Assembly (NCBI GenBank): GCA_903813345.2
Contig: CAIIXF020000005.1
Coordinates: 41,457,394 to 41,521,393, forward strand
DNA length: 64,000 nt
From: Owenia fusiformis
Taxonomy: Eukaryota; Annelida; Polychaeta; Sabellida; Oweniidae
Direction of reading: 5' to 3'
Each line of letters starts with the position of its first letter. The first letter of the stretch is position 1. A program made the translations under genes and the position numbers. The notes below the pieces were generated by a model. That model was not told the origin of the DNA. It saw only the letters and a list, made by a program, of their open reading frames with translations, and made no database searches. Positions 24,401 through 34,700 of the stretch are shown piece by piece.

Positions 24401-27240
24401 CGAGGCTGTTGCTTCAAAAGTCTCATTCCTAGCTACGGCAATGTACCAAAGGGAAATGACCACGAATTGTTACAGAACACAGCAACGAAAAGAAAACATC
24501 TAAGAGTACACCAGTCATAAGGAAAACAAACCCCAAGTATTGCAAAATATGATCTAACGTAAAAAGATTCATTGTCTTACAGTCCCTATAAATGAAGCAT
24601 CATCATCATCATCATCATCATCACAATCCGATATATCATACACTCAGGTGATGTGGGAAGACAAATTAAACTACAGCCTTGAAGTATGTTATAAGCTGAT
24701 CAAAGGGCCAACATCCATCAGCAAAGCCGACGCCATAATATGTTACAGATACTAATTGCTATTTTGCAAGTCTTAAAAAGATAATTAATGGATCAGAGAA
24801 CACCGACTTTATATTCAATATTGCCAATCTTGTGAACAAGGTTACCATAGTTCCTATAGGGTCCGGGTACAGGCTCATACTACACAATACATATTCTGAA
24901 CTTTTCACTGATCAATTGAAATGGCTACATTTGCGCATTTATTTATTTTAAAAATGTATTTATTTTAACAGCAGTTCCAAAGTATTGCATTATTTTGACT
25001 AAATCTGCCAGCATTTCAAAGAAGAGTAAAGGTCACCAAAACAATATCTATATTTTTAATGGCAACATTAACGATTTCATAACAAAACTAACAGTACTCT
25101 GGAGAATTACTTGAGAATCGTGATTTGATAAGGGGGCAACATTGTAATATTAAAATTAATATGTATAATGTAAAATAAAATGAAAATATAGGAGGGAGAT
25201 TAGTTATTAGAAACCTTTTAAGAGAAATAACATGAATTCAACAAGCTGTCAGGCATACTACTATCATATTAATATATAAAATATGTTATGTCTTTGGTCA
25301 AATATAGGAATGCCCAGTTTTGGATTTAAAGGACATTTAAAGGCTCTATATAAAGTTGGAAATGAAAATGTATGTTTATCATTCATTTACTTTTATTTAC
25401 TATTACGTGACTTTAAGGGTTATTTAAGAAATTTAAAAAAATCTTTTTTGGAAAGGGTTGTCAGGATTTTTTATTTTTCAATTTAAATTTCCCGCCATTT
25501 TTCAAATCAAGGTTTTTTTAATCATCAAATATCCCATAATACAGTGCAAAACAAATTATCTTTACGATACCATTGCGAAGATTGAACAAAGGACATGCTA
25601 TTTCAATAATAAAATATCATATCAAACATGCCACTTAAAATGCATTTTTCTCTAAACCACTTTCATGCATGGATGAGTTCATTTCTCGCTTACCTAACAA
25701 CCCATTTTCTTATTGTTTCTGTAAAAGACAAGTAAGGATAAATGCTATGCATTGGTGTGAATTACCGCTTATAAAAATGTGTGTGAGCTCTAAAATGTAG
25801 TTTTAAATGAATTCACGATTTTCAAACAAAAAGTCCTTCAAAAACCACTTTTTGAAATTTAAATTTAAAGTTTCACATATTCCATTTTGATATCAAATAC
25901 TACTGACAATAAAACCCGAAGTGGTCTGAACTTTACATGGAGTCTTTTAATAAAAATATGGGCTTTGAACAAATTTATTGGTGACATTCATGAATCTAAA
26001 GAATTCAAACTGGAAATCATGAATTCTATTGGAAATAACAATAAGGAAATTAAAAGGGAACTATTAAGATTTTATCCACCTTTTGTCTTGGTAAATTGAT
26101 GTTGAGGTGATACTTCATATCTTTTGAGCCAATATGAAGAATGTGCAGATTAAAATTGATCACTGGTGCGAAAACGCATTCCCCAAAAGACAGGGTGGTG
26201 ATCAGCGTCACTGTTTTATGAATCATAAATAATACATTGGAACTGTTAAGAGCATAGAGTTCAAATCAAAATACACAATTGCATGTGAACCAGTCGAGGT
26301 AAGTATTATTGTCCTTTTTTGTGAGGCGAACCATGAATCAATATGTCATCTTCTGTTTGACTGAACTAATGCAAGTGATTTGTTAAGTGGTATTACAAAT
26401 AGTCCCCACTGGAGCTAACAATGCTAACCTATATTTCCTTTTTATATGCCAAAATGTATATTTCATTAACATCGAATTATATACAAAACCTATATCACTT
26501 AACATGCAACATGCATTGCGTCAAATGTGAAGTTCCAAGCAATTTCTAGACGTGCAAAGCTAGTCTAGAAACTCCGCGTATCATGCAACACTATATGGTG
26601 ATTGCTTTACATATCATTTTCTTAAATAAAAAGTAGATAAATAATAATGTGGTCTTAAGAATCGTCCCTCCTCACTAAATCCATCATCTGGTTACATAAC
26701 CATAACGTGATATTGATAAAATGTCAAGTCGCTATAGTTACAATATAATAAAATTTTAATTCTCTTCGAAGGTCTCGTTCAATTAAATGTTATGGTAGAA
26801 CAAAGCTAGATTTAAAAGACCCTCATTTAATTCATAATTACCCTCTTGTGCGTGCACTATCGCTCCAGCCAACAGGACAGTCCCGAGGATCACAGGGGAT
26901 AGGCGAATCATGTTGCGACTTCCTTCCCTCCCGAGCTAAAATGTCTTCCCTTCCGTACACGTCCGTACCTTGTAAGAAAAGTAAAGTTATGTGACTATTT
27001 GGTTCTTCTGGATTAACATTTATATAAGGCTTTAGTTGTTTTTCGAAAAACTTTTGAACATTACGATTGCGTTTGTAACGGGATTTATCAAATCCATTGA
27101 ATATTTTAAGTAAGTGAAATAACAAGAGTATATCCTTTGATTTAGATGTAAGAATAACACTAAATAAAACAATTACTTACTGTTAAATGCTTTCTCTGGG
27201 TGAATCACGCAGAACGTTCTCTTGTAGACTCCCAGTCAAA
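12180..27240 (-). CDS. gene B: 20-exon secreted protein: 12 Cys-repeats, MAM, PAN, EGFx3, WAP, TTR-like, Asp tail
   Basis: Coding starts at 26911 and stops at 12180. After indel correction the product is about 1,830 residues. Approximate positions: signal peptide 1-23, twelve six-Cys domains 24-1141, MAM 1142-1317, linkers, PAN 1350-1437, linker, three EGFs 1458-1595, WAP 1596-1655, a transthyretin-like domain to about 1775, then an acidic tail. Exons up to WAP are phase 1-1. Two exons break frame by one base (MAM exon 2 at 18177-18180 and WAP at 13320-13322), while all other splice sites and frames are intact. The architecture indicates a large secreted matrix protein, and the Asp-rich tail suggests calcium or mineral binding (inference). 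It is a tandem paralogue of gene A. It could be a recent pseudogene, but I think assembly indels are likelier. Confidence 0.85.
12572..12698 (-). CDS. gene B exon 19: transthyretin-like domain, part 2
   Basis: A 127-nt exon ending in phase 0. It encodes KTDDMGYITTLQTQEPLQMG, then RSYFLFFNTEYTIEYVQ, then FPIIQ. It matches the transthyretin-family order T...G......L....Y.+.F.T..Y....FP. The acceptor is CTTTAAG and the donor ATTCAG|GTATGA. Confidence 0.7.
12835..12958 (-). CDS. gene B exon 18: transthyretin/HIU-hydrolase-like domain, part 1
   Basis: A 124-nt exon, entering in phase 1 and leaving in phase 2. It encodes LKLQVTGNLVNSMTGMGMPN then VHVTLGRREIGGG. It aligns with the first strands of transthyretin/HIU hydrolase (V.D...G.P...V.V.+). 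The catalytic His of HIU hydrolase in the LTTHVLD region is replaced. The acceptor is ATGTTGCAG and the donor GGG|GTGAGT. Confidence 0.65.
13168..13348 (-). CDS. gene B exon 17: WAP four-disulfide-core domain, with apparent 1-nt insertion
   Basis: The exon encodes DKDEFCPRM and, after a shift of one base, MTMDGNATC, FGDECGEDDECPG, MMLCCFDGCSKRC. This is the WAP pattern with eight cysteines (CP..C..DEC..D.C..CC..GC..C). WAP domains are often protease inhibitors and are common in shell matrix. The exon is 181 nt where 180 is needed. A T run at 13320-13322 (GAAAC on the coding strand, GAAC expected) causes the break, and neither single frame is open across it. Confidence 0.75.
14035..14157 (-). 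CDS. gene B exon 16: EGF-like domain 3
   Basis: A 123-nt phase 1-1 exon: VTCMSNPCMNNGRCMSMDG, then LKCVCQSGTYGRYC. The acceptor is CGTTTCAG and the donor CCAG|GTGAGG. It leads directly into the WAP exon. Confidence 0.85.
14554..14682 (-). CDS. gene B exon 15: EGF-like domain 2
   Basis: A 129-nt phase 1-1 exon: DECKSKLVPCQNDGMC, then AYCKCPFGFEGTFCE. The acceptor is GTTTATAG and the donor TCAG|GTAAAA. The N-terminal PDEC is reminiscent of calcium-binding EGF, but the full calcium motif is absent. Confidence 0.85.
15049..15210 (-). CDS. gene B exon 14: EGF-like domain 1
   Basis: A 162-nt phase 1-1 exon with VCMSGAKNPCLNRGYC, then MKCICPPGYRGQKCE. The spacer between C3 and C4 is long and carries several Asn-X-Thr/Ser sites (NSTT, NKTD, NGTM). 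The acceptor is TTTTTCAG and the donor ATCG|GTAAGT. Confidence 0.85.
15404..15463 (-). CDS. gene B exon 13: Thr/Pro linker
   Basis: A 60-nt phase 1-1 exon encoding DAPQVTSAPTTAIPPTTSPA, between acceptor ATATTTAG and donor GCAG|GTGGGT. It resembles the start of the gene A mucin linker (DSPGVTSTPTT). Confidence 0.7.
15908..16171 (-). CDS. gene B exon 12: PAN/apple domain
   Basis: A 264-nt phase 1-1 exon, the same size as both PAN exons of gene A. It shows GAYWVHKQGQYLPGNNDDK, LEECLERC, FVCKSADY, EGMCIISK and MDYYERVEF. The cysteine set is preserved. Confidence 0.85.
16634..16696 (-). CDS. gene B exon 11: Thr/Pro linker
   Basis: A 63-nt phase 1-1 exon (acceptor CATTTTAG, donor GATA|GTAAGC) encoding DEVSTRAPVTTPTGIYPKPK. 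It matches the linker between the PAN domains of gene A. Confidence 0.75.
17527..17559 (-). CDS. gene B exon 10: 33-nt Thr-rich micro-exon
   Basis: A phase 1-1 micro-exon between acceptor TTGTTATAG and donor CCAA|GTAAGT. It encodes GKTPTTTTVKP. It is the first part of a mucin-like linker after the MAM domain. Confidence 0.65.
17701..17844 (-). CDS. gene B exon 9: MAM domain, part 3, GC splice donor
   Basis: A 144-nt phase 1-1 exon completing the MAM domain: GDQGKEWKSVMVELP, FKVAFTSIRGPNWDSDIAVD, then DISVTIG. The pattern IA.DDI near the end is diagnostic. The acceptor is TTTCTAG. The donor is GAAG|GCAAGC, a GC-AG intron; no GT donor lies nearby in phase. Confidence 0.8.
18168..18364 (-). CDS. 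gene B exon 8: MAM domain, part 2, with apparent 1-nt deletion
   Basis: The exon encodes GYYVFTEASPPRQPDEKATF, then YSPGVST, then TLTFSYNMNGKNVGRLDVSL, a clear MAM core. It is 197 nt long, but phase 1-1 requires 198. Reading through to the TATCTG|GTAAGT donor puts the next MAM exon out of frame and into an early stop. One extra A in the run at 18177-18180 (plus-strand T4) would give VIKTISGDQGKEW, which is what a MAM domain needs. This is either an assembly homopolymer error or a real frameshift. Confidence 0.75.
18756..18941 (-). CDS. gene B exon 7: MAM domain, part 1
   Basis: A 186-nt phase 1-1 exon. It begins with the MAM signature (LWSCDFESSDNCNAVG, standing for C.FE....C), followed by DDYRWMRHRGQTPSGSTGP. 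It corresponds to the first strands and first disulfide of a MAM domain. The acceptor is TTTATAG and the donor AAATG|GTAATT. Confidence 0.85.
19594..20433 (-). CDS. gene B exon 6: six-Cys domains 10-12
   Basis: An 840-nt phase 1-1 exon (acceptor TTTTTTCCAG, donor TTAGGAG|GTATGT) that pairs with exon 4. Its middle domain has diverged more (CDFMAFMSSGEMMGIG) but keeps all six cysteines. The final domain leads straight into the MAM domain. Confidence 0.85.
20746..21582 (-). CDS. gene B exon 5: six-Cys domains 7-9
   Basis: An 837-nt phase 1-1 exon (acceptor GTCACCCAG, donor CATAG|GTATTA). It is nearly collinear with exon 3 (PKCEDTAYLNRTM, CMPKCKEVVLQIRHDDCLGN) and carries the same three domains in the same order. 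Confidence 0.85.
22124..22963 (-). CDS. gene B exon 4: six-Cys domains 4-6
   Basis: An 840-nt phase 1-1 exon (acceptor GTTTTCCTAG, donor ATAGTAG|GTATGT) with three more six-Cys domains. The first domain begins PRCQDPTYMNQSM and shows CMPKCKELLSRIK. It is most similar to exon 6, so exons 3+4 and 5+6 form duplicate two-exon units. Confidence 0.85.
23296..24132 (-). CDS. gene B exon 3: six-Cys domains 1-3
   Basis: This 837-nt phase 1-1 exon (acceptor TTTGTAG, donor CATAG|GTATGA) encodes three tandem domains of about 92 residues each. Each has the spacing C-x20-22-C-x6-C-x3-C-x11-12-C-x29-C. The strongest motifs are a GCLGN-type turn (DDCLGN in domain 1) around C5 and FW+.(F/Y).SCD around C6. 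Asn-X-Ser/Thr sites recur after C1 (MNQSL, LNRTM). I do not recognise a family; a helical three-disulfide fold is inferred from the heptad-like spacing of hydrophobic residues. Its closest relative is exon 5. Confidence 0.85.
24133..26841. other. gene B intron 2 (2.7 kb)
   Basis: AT-rich intron with no supported coding sequence. It holds a CAT microsatellite (24598-24623) and a dispersed-repeat copy near 24,440-24,560 that resembles positions 395-505. Confidence 0.6.
24598..24623 (+). repeat. (CAT)n microsatellite
   Basis: About eight CAT trinucleotides in a row inside gene B intron 2. Confidence 0.9.
26842..26968 (-). CDS. gene B exon 2: 5' UTR end, start codon and signal peptide
   Basis: The acceptor TTTTCTTACAAG opens the exon at 26968 and the coding ATG is at 26911. 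The peptide MIRLSPVILGTVLLAGAI then VHAQE is a textbook signal peptide with an Ala-X-Ala-like cleavage region. The donor GAGG|GTAATT leaves phase 1. Joined to the next exon it reads AQE-VPKCED. It is homologous to the gene A signal exon. Confidence 0.85.
27181..27240 (-). other. gene B exon 1: 5' UTR
   Basis: The non-coding first exon ends at an AACA|GTAAGT donor (intron begins at 27180). Its 5' boundary is inferred from the TATA-like sequence upstream and is approximate. Confidence 0.5.
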
Positions 27241-27267
27241 TGTCAGCTCCAAACGCGCTGTGCATAC

Positions 27268-27276
27268 ATTTATATA
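27268..27276 (-). promoter_or_regulatory. gene B TATA box (putative)
   Basis: The minus strand reads CCAATATATAAATGTATG here. A TATATAAAT box would place transcription start about 30 bp downstream, near 27,240, just before the non-coding first exon whose donor is at 27180. Confidence 0.5.
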
Positions 27277-27540
27277 TTGGCATATTCACAAACAAGTGAA
27301 GTAAATCGTTTCCGCATAAGCACACAATGCTATTGGACAGAGTTGACCCTCCCCAATACTTATTTCAACTACAGACGGTTAAAATTATTTTTCTTTGCAT
27401 AGATAGGCTATATTTAGAGTAAAGAATCGGGTATGGTATGGTATGGTATGGTACCGTATTATATGTTATTATGCACCTCATTAAAATGCTCAAATCTGAT
27501 TGGTTAAGAGCTGCAGGGTCTATTGCCATACGTGGCAGCA

Positions 27541-27577
27541 AGATCTCGTTTTATTCAGTATTGACGCAACGAGATCT
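27541..27577. repeat. short perfect inverted repeat
   Basis: AGATCTCGTT and AACGAGATCT flank a 17-bp spacer. Function unknown; it may be a transposon-end remnant. Confidence 0.6.
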
Positions 27578-30500
27578 CCAACGATCCCGTATTTTTAATA
27601 CCATACCCCCAAGAGTGAAATAAAGTATTTCTTGACAATTTATCACCATCTTTTATTGAGGTGTATATCGCAGAATACCTATCCTCGAAAAAATACATCC
27701 AGTATTTGTTAAATATGGTACCGTATGTTATGGTATGATGTGGTAAAATAAATATTCTGTATGTATAAGCTATATTCATTGATACGATTTTTATTCAATG
27801 TTGGTTATAGTTTCACGCTTTGGTTCTTATTTGTGATGGTGATTAATGGCACATTGCAAAATTCACAATTGTTACAATGGTCCCGACAATGGTGAACACT
27901 TGTTTGTATGGAAATTGAATTCACTTAGGGTTAGTCTTTAAATCATCATGATAAACCATGGCATCTTATTCCTTCTCAGTCCTGAGATCATGCTTCTGGT
28001 GAAACGGGTGCTATGAATATCAGAATGTCATCCCTGTAACAGGGATCAATCTGAAAAACCTCTTTTGTAAATACAAAACTGAACATTCAGTACATGCATT
28101 GAAATTAAAATATTTATTTTAAGCTATCTGTATCTGTCCGCTCCTTACAACAAAAGTCATGATCATTCAATCATGAATCATGACTATGTCGGTCTCGAAC
28201 GAAAAGTTCAATAATTGAGGTCAACGGAATGATGATTTGAACACACGTGATTCACGCATGATATAGTGAACACCCCCTGCTTAGGAAAGATAAACTCCAA
28301 AGTTAAATTATTCGAGCACATGATTACCTGACTGAACTTTTGTGATTTTAATTCAACTAAACGAGAAAAATTAAGAAGCTAGCCTGATCTTATATACTAT
28401 ATTGCTTCATGTAAATAGCATTCAGAAAATGTACTCATGATGACAATGGAAATATTGTCATTTTGTTCATCATTATACCGTTCTCCTGTAAAGACTAGTG
28501 ACCTCTTATTTTCTGAAAACAATAAGAGTTTATAAAGTGTGCAGTATTACCAATGATAAAAATAAAACTTGCAGTTGACGGAACAATAAAAAGGCATCAT
28601 TACCATAACAAAATGCAACCACATGGTAGCAATAGCAAATGGTTACAAAAATGTAACAACTGTACGCCGACCATGTCAATATGTAAATTGTGAAATTAAA
28701 ACCAGGTTTGCAAATGAAATGTGAAATGTATAATCGTGATCGTAATGAATGCCAAACACTGTATTATGTCACAAGCAGCTATAGATAATGATGATCACAC
28801 CAGAACACCTCGAGCAAAACATAAAACTGTTGGTCCAAGACGTGAGAAAATATTTATTCAATCACATTTTGTACTTGTATACAGTATGCTGTATGCTTTT
28901 TAAATCTTTGTGAACCATTATTTCGAAATCTTGATATGAATCATTATTTCAAAATTTGAATGTATCAATGTTTATTTATTGTATTGAAAGGTCTCAACTC
29001 GTGCCAATTTTCTTTTATCGTTGAATAATAGTTACAAATGATTGGATTTTGTATGGTTGACTATGTTTGATTCATATATATGGCGTGATTTCTTATTTTG
29101 AGTTCTTGAATGGCTCAATCTATAAATATTATATACCTAAAAATACCACCCCTCTTAATTTAATTCGTAGTAAGCAGTAACATCCAGGTATTGATAAAAC
29201 AAATATCAAAGCTCGAAAATTACTGATCTTGTTAACAGTATGAGAATTCTAATTATAATGGCGTCTAATGGACCCGCCCCCTTGGGCTAATTTACTTTCC
29301 CCGGGATTTTTATCAAGGTGCTGAGGTAAAGGAGTCTCGGAGGAAAGAAGAACTATGTGCTCTGGCGAAAGAATTGGAGAAGCTAGGCTTCAAGTGATGA
29401 TGAGGCACACCCCGCTGGAAAAATCCTGGGAACGCTCCTAAAATATCCATGAGATAATTCTCAAAAGCCGAAAAACTTTACTCAGTTATATACTGCGCGT
29501 GAGAAGGGCTCGACAATAATTTGATGAGTTTGAATTACGTTACATACAGAGCATCCTTCTATGTATTACTATTTAGTAATTTTGTACCCGGAATATGTTC
29601 ATAAATTTTGAATAAATGACCCCGAAAATGTCAAACATGGCATAATCTCAAAATTATTATTACTTATACCATGCAAACTTGGTAGAAATATCACGATCAA
29701 ACAAAAACAACTGTTTTTGGACGGATAAACTGACAGCAAATTGGCTGTTTTTCTTCAGGCATGTTGGCTCATTCTCAATATGCAATACAAACACGCAACA
29801 TAGCACTACATATAACGATCATAACATACACATGTACTCTACTTCACACATATCCATCTTACTGACAATATGGACAGCACATACAAAAATACAAAATCAT
29901 GCAGACTAAAAACACACGCCCAAGCACTTATACAATGATATTAGTACAATAATCACTTATATCAGACATGATTTAAAGAGGCACTGTCCGAGGTATGTCT
30001 TCCCAAAATAACTAGAAATAAGACAATGCCACTTAAATAATCATGGAACAAGTATTTAGATTACATTATACTGCAGTATTAAAGGCAGAATCAGAGGTAG
30101 CAAACAACTTTTCTTTTAAGAAATAATCTCAAAATATATTGGCCTCAAGACATAAATATTCTGATTCACATCTACTAAACTCTATGTTTATTCTTTCCTT
30201 TGTTCATTATTCTCCGACATTATCAAATGAGTTTAAAGTTTTTTTTAAAGTTTTTTGTTCCAATTTGGTCTTCACATAGCTAAGAATATTTGATTTGCGT
30301 TAGGTGCGTGAAGCTTTTTCACTGTTTTGGGAATGATTGAATTAAAGATATCAAAAAATGGGCAGATAAGGAGAATAATCTCAGACGGTTATATCTTTCA
30401 CCATGAGTACCATGTTACTCCTGACAATAATTTTTCAAATTGTCCGACTTATTTTCATTGGATAAAGGAAATATGCCATTTCTAAGGTACAATGGTATTG

Positions 30501-30782
30501 AAAGATACCAACTTTTGTTTACAAAATTTAGGCTGAAAAATATGAGTTTTCTCAACTAAAAATAACATGACACATGTTGTTTTTAACTCTAACTTTCAAC
30601 TCCGTCTCCTTCCAGAAGTTATGTATACTGACAAGAAACTTTTAACATATTGTAAAACAGAGAAAGACGAGAAGCTGAATTGTTGCCTGCAAATTTGTCA
30701 TCTCCTATTCTCTGATTCTAGCTTTATAGTTAAGCTGTATTTTAGAAAATAATATGCTCGTATCTAATAAAAACACACTCAC

Positions 30783-31762
30783 CAGTTGTTGCTTGTGTGG
30801 TACTGGCTGTTGGGGTTCTAGCTGTTGTGACTCTCTCTGTTGTTGGGGTTCCAGCTGTTGTAATTCTCTCTGTTGTTGGGGTTCCAACTGTTGTGATTCT
30901 CTCTGTTGTGACTCTCATTGTTGTTGGGGTTCCAGCTGTTGTGACTTTCTCTGTTGTTGGGGTTTCAGCTGTTGTGACTGTCTCTGTTGTTGGGGTACTG
31001 GCTGTTGTGACTTTCTCTGTTGTTGGGGTTCCAGCTGTTGTGACACTCTCCGTTGTTGGGGTACTGGCTGTTGTGACTTTCTCCGTTGTAGGGGTTCCAG
31101 CTGTTGTGACTCTCTCTGTTGTTGGCGTTCCAGCTGTTGTGACTCTCTCCGTTGTTGGGGTTCCAGCTGTTGTGACTTTCTCTGTTATGGGACTTTTCGT
31201 TGTTGTGGCCCTCTCTGTAGTTTGAATTTTTGTTCCAGTGCTCTGTGTTGTGCTCTCAATCGTGGTTGGTTTGATGGTTGTAGGTGATCTGGCTATTGTG
31301 CTAGTACTCATCTCAATTGTTTCAAGATCAACAGGAGTAGTTTCTTCCATTGGAGTCACATTACCATCTTCCGTAAAATCATATTCAGTTGTTGTTTCAC
31401 CTTCACTCTCAAATGTAGTCACTTCCATTTCATAATCAACTGTAGTATTCTCAATTTCAGGTGTTATATTTTCCTCATCAATGGTGTTCTGATCGTCTTT
31501 ATAAGTTGTGGACTGTGTCCTGGCTGTAATAGTAGTCTGCCGGCTAGACATAGAAGTTGTCACTTGTGGTGTTGTACTAGGTTCGGTGGGTCTCGTTGGG
31601 CCAGGTGTTGTGAATGTGTATGTAGTGTTGTACTGTATGCATCGTTTGTCCGCGGGAGGTTCCGGAAGACCATGTATTGCATAGAGGGAGACGGTTCCAC
31701 TTGCGGCGCCTGTGACCAGCAGCAGGGGCTCGCAGGTAGGACTTTTGTCATATGGTATGAAT
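30783..31762 (-). CDS. msp130: gene C exon 10: last propeller strand and Thr-rich mucin tail
   Basis: A 980-nt exon. It opens FIPYDKSPTCEPLLLVTGAA then SGTVSLYAIHG (final blade), then changes to Thr/Ser/Pro. A first acidic Thr-rich stretch (TVDYEMEVTTFESEGETTTE) is followed by about 11 tandem 11-residue repeats of TTERVTTAGTP type, encoded by 33-bp units at about 30,790-31,190. Dense O-glycosylation is expected. The donor ACTG|GTGAGT implies a further exon. Confidence 0.85.
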
Positions 31763-34700
31763 CTGAAATAACATTTTAAGAACTTTCTAATTTTCGAAGG
31801 ACTAAATGATATTAGACAATGCAGTATGACATTATGAATACTCACCACAATCAAAACCCCCGCACATTCACAATTACACGTGTGATTGCTAGAAAGCTTG
31901 TGTGTAGTACTGAACCACATTTAGGTTCTGTCATCAGTACGTACATATGAACGCTCTTACGTTATTCTTACCTTAGGTCCTCAGGATCTATATCACCGAT
32001 ATTTCGTTCCTCATAGAGTTGACGCCATGTGCGGTCGGTATCACCAGCTCTGTTAATGCTCTCTAACTCGGGCACTGTATCATCTAGGCCCATAGAATAC
32101 ACCATAATCGTTGAAATTCGTTCATTTCCAACAAACATATATCGTTTATTTTCTATTTCAACCAGTTCAATCGATTCGGGTTCCGGCCCCTGAAATGAAA
32201 TAATTGAATTCCTAGATTTAGTTTCAATTTCTATAACTTATTATTGTTAAATGCCGAACAAATCCATGCCACTAAATCACCTTATTCATTCATGAAGATG
32301 GTCTTTAATACATTTTCAGCTTTGGTGCTCGATTCTGAGATTTTGACTCTATTCTACAAACATGTTATACTCTTTGTTGGTTTTCGCATGATGACATAAA
32401 ATATTAATTAAAAGCATTGGCGATGTACCTGCTCTTGAATGATTCATAACCAATGAAGAAAACGATAACCTGCCAAAAATGAAACCTCAAGGCCTACCCT
32501 ATATGTAGATCTGGTGTCTTTTGACTGGCTTGGTACTTGTGTTTCCTCTGCAATGTGACTGTTAAATATTTTGCGGTACTGCTGTCCGTGTTGAATCTCA
32601 ATTTCACTGTCGCTGTCGTATAATAATGCCATATTGCTGGCGTTCCAAACGGAAATGCTTCGACCTCCGAATGTATAAAATCTATCAAACTTCCCTCTCT
32701 CATTTTCCCCTTCGACTTTGCTAAATTGTAACCCACCTTCAAAAGAAAAGAATGACAGATCAATGTTAATGGAAGGTCTCATTACCAATGTTTGAGAGAT
32801 AAAAGTCAATAATTCTATTTAATTTAAAACTTAAATAGTCATGACTCAGGATCATCCGTCTGTCCGTATGTCTTTTTCTGCCTTTCAAGAAGTTCTGCCC
32901 TTCCAATTCAACATGCAAATCGCTCATATAAATCATGGACTTACAGAAATACTTTTATTAGGCTAATAGTGTTCGTTTATATGTCTAAAATAATTAGCTA
33001 CTTCGTTCATAAACAGTCTTCAATACGTCCATCTCATTCGCAGTTCGTTCAGGTCGCACCACGTCGGTGTGCAACGTCGTATAACGCGTCCCTTAGTCTA
33101 GAAGGTCATCATGACCTGATTACAGAACGGTATGGTCGCCATCGAATTTTGAATCGATTCAAAATTCTAAATCACATTCCCCGTCCGGGAGAGTCCATGA
33201 AGTTCGTAAACAGACCGTAGAACGTCGAAGCTACGTTCATTCAGTTCGCACACAGTTTAAAACCGATTCGACAACGTTTTGACGATCACCAGAGCATTTT
33301 TGAGCATGCTCTAAGTTCTGGAGGACCTACTCGTTCTAGTAGTTTCATGAAGTTTGTAAACAGATCCCAAACGGTTCTTAGTGGGTTCTTAGTACGTCAA
33401 ATCCGTTCGTGCACAGTTTAAGCCCGTTTCGAGAACATAGTGAGAACTAGTTTGGTGTGATAGTAGGGTTAAATGTGGCTATAGAATTAAATTACACTTT
33501 GGTATTGGATTCATCGTGAAAGGCCCTCCCTTTTCCCGATGAGTAGAGTGGGTCATTTTTGGTGAATTTCTAGGGTCCTACTTTTGAAAAGTTTAAATGA
33601 TAGTTTCAAAATGAGACCCTATAAAGGCCATTTGTTCGTTTATTAAAATAGAACGGAATGTTTTAATTTAAAAAAAAATTAAAGTGGATTCTTGGGGATG
33701 ATGTGTTTAGCATTTATGGGCACGACAATGGCTGGAATTTTGATGTTTGTACTAAAGGATTTCTGAAAACGGTGTATGTGAAACATAACACAGCGTGATT
33801 TTAACCACTTTAATGATTTTATATTGACGCACCTTTGAGTGCCACTGTTATAAAAGTGACTGTCAAATAAATAATAAATAAATAAATATACTACCTAGAG
33901 ATCTGTAGCTATTCAGGCCATCAGACACCTTTGTAGGAACTCTCTCCTTATCGACTAGGTTTTCTAAAAAAAATAATGCCTCCTATATGTATTGGAACGT
34001 TTGTTGTTCGTTAAAGGTGCCATCTTTAAAATAAGAAACGAAGTTTCTTTGCTACTTGCTGGAGATATTACAATGAGTGTGCATGCACCTCTTATAATTC
34101 TAAAAAGAAATTTATATTATTCACTGAAAATGCGAGCAGATTTTTACAAGTCTAGTATTAATGTTAAAGAGATTTTTGTCAAAGTATATTGATTCTTACT
34201 AATAATTCTGATTTCTTTTCAATTTTGGTTTGTTTTAAGATTAGAAATAGGAACTGAACCCTTTAACATCACACCTGTTCACAAATTTTGAGAAGTGTGC
34301 GTAGCCCTACACCTACTACATAGTACATACACGTTTTAGTGACTTCGAACAATATTAAAACCACTCATCTTTGGAAATGACATTGATGACCAAAAACATC
34401 GATAGGTTGTTTTGTTGAACAATTACAAATTATTTAAAAAAACTATTTGTACAAATATGATACTAGTAGTGTGATTCGAAACGTATTTATAATTTACTAT
34501 TAATTATGTTCTTATTTACCACTTGGAAATGTTTTCCCTTCCCAGTTTTCTGACCAGGTTATACCCTCTTCGTCCACACGGTATACTTTATGCATGCCCT
34601 CATTGGCTGTAACCAGGTAACCCTCGTGGTCTGGGTCTGAACCTTTAAAGTACTGAATCCCGTCAGGCTGGTACCAGGCACTGATGTTCCAAGGCCGAAT

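Larger units (their letters stand above)
27241..30782. other. intergenic region between genes B and C
   Basis: No confident gene. It contains a short hairpin (27541-27577), GGTAT repeats near 27,431-27,455, and a plus-strand fragment at about 29,310-29,397 (QGAEVKESRRKEELCALAKE then LEKLGFK and stop) that may be a broken exon or transposon remnant. The 3' exon(s) of gene C should lie here but were not found with confidence. Confidence 0.5.

Noticed and set aside
12180-27240. Gene B as a dead pseudogene
   Set aside because: Only two single-base homopolymer indels are found against about 5.5 kb of intact coding sequence and about 19 intact introns; assembly error is simpler, but read data are needed.
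28340-28535. Terminal exon of gene C starting after CTCTTATTGTTTTCAG
   Set aside because: The frame is open for about 35 codons but has no hydrophobic or conserved end and could arise by chance.
30754-31287. Plus-strand Cys/Trp-rich 177-residue and Val-rich 142-residue open frames
   Set aside because: They are antisense shadows of the Thr-rich 33-bp coding repeat of gene C; the minus strand has consistent splice phases and family homology.
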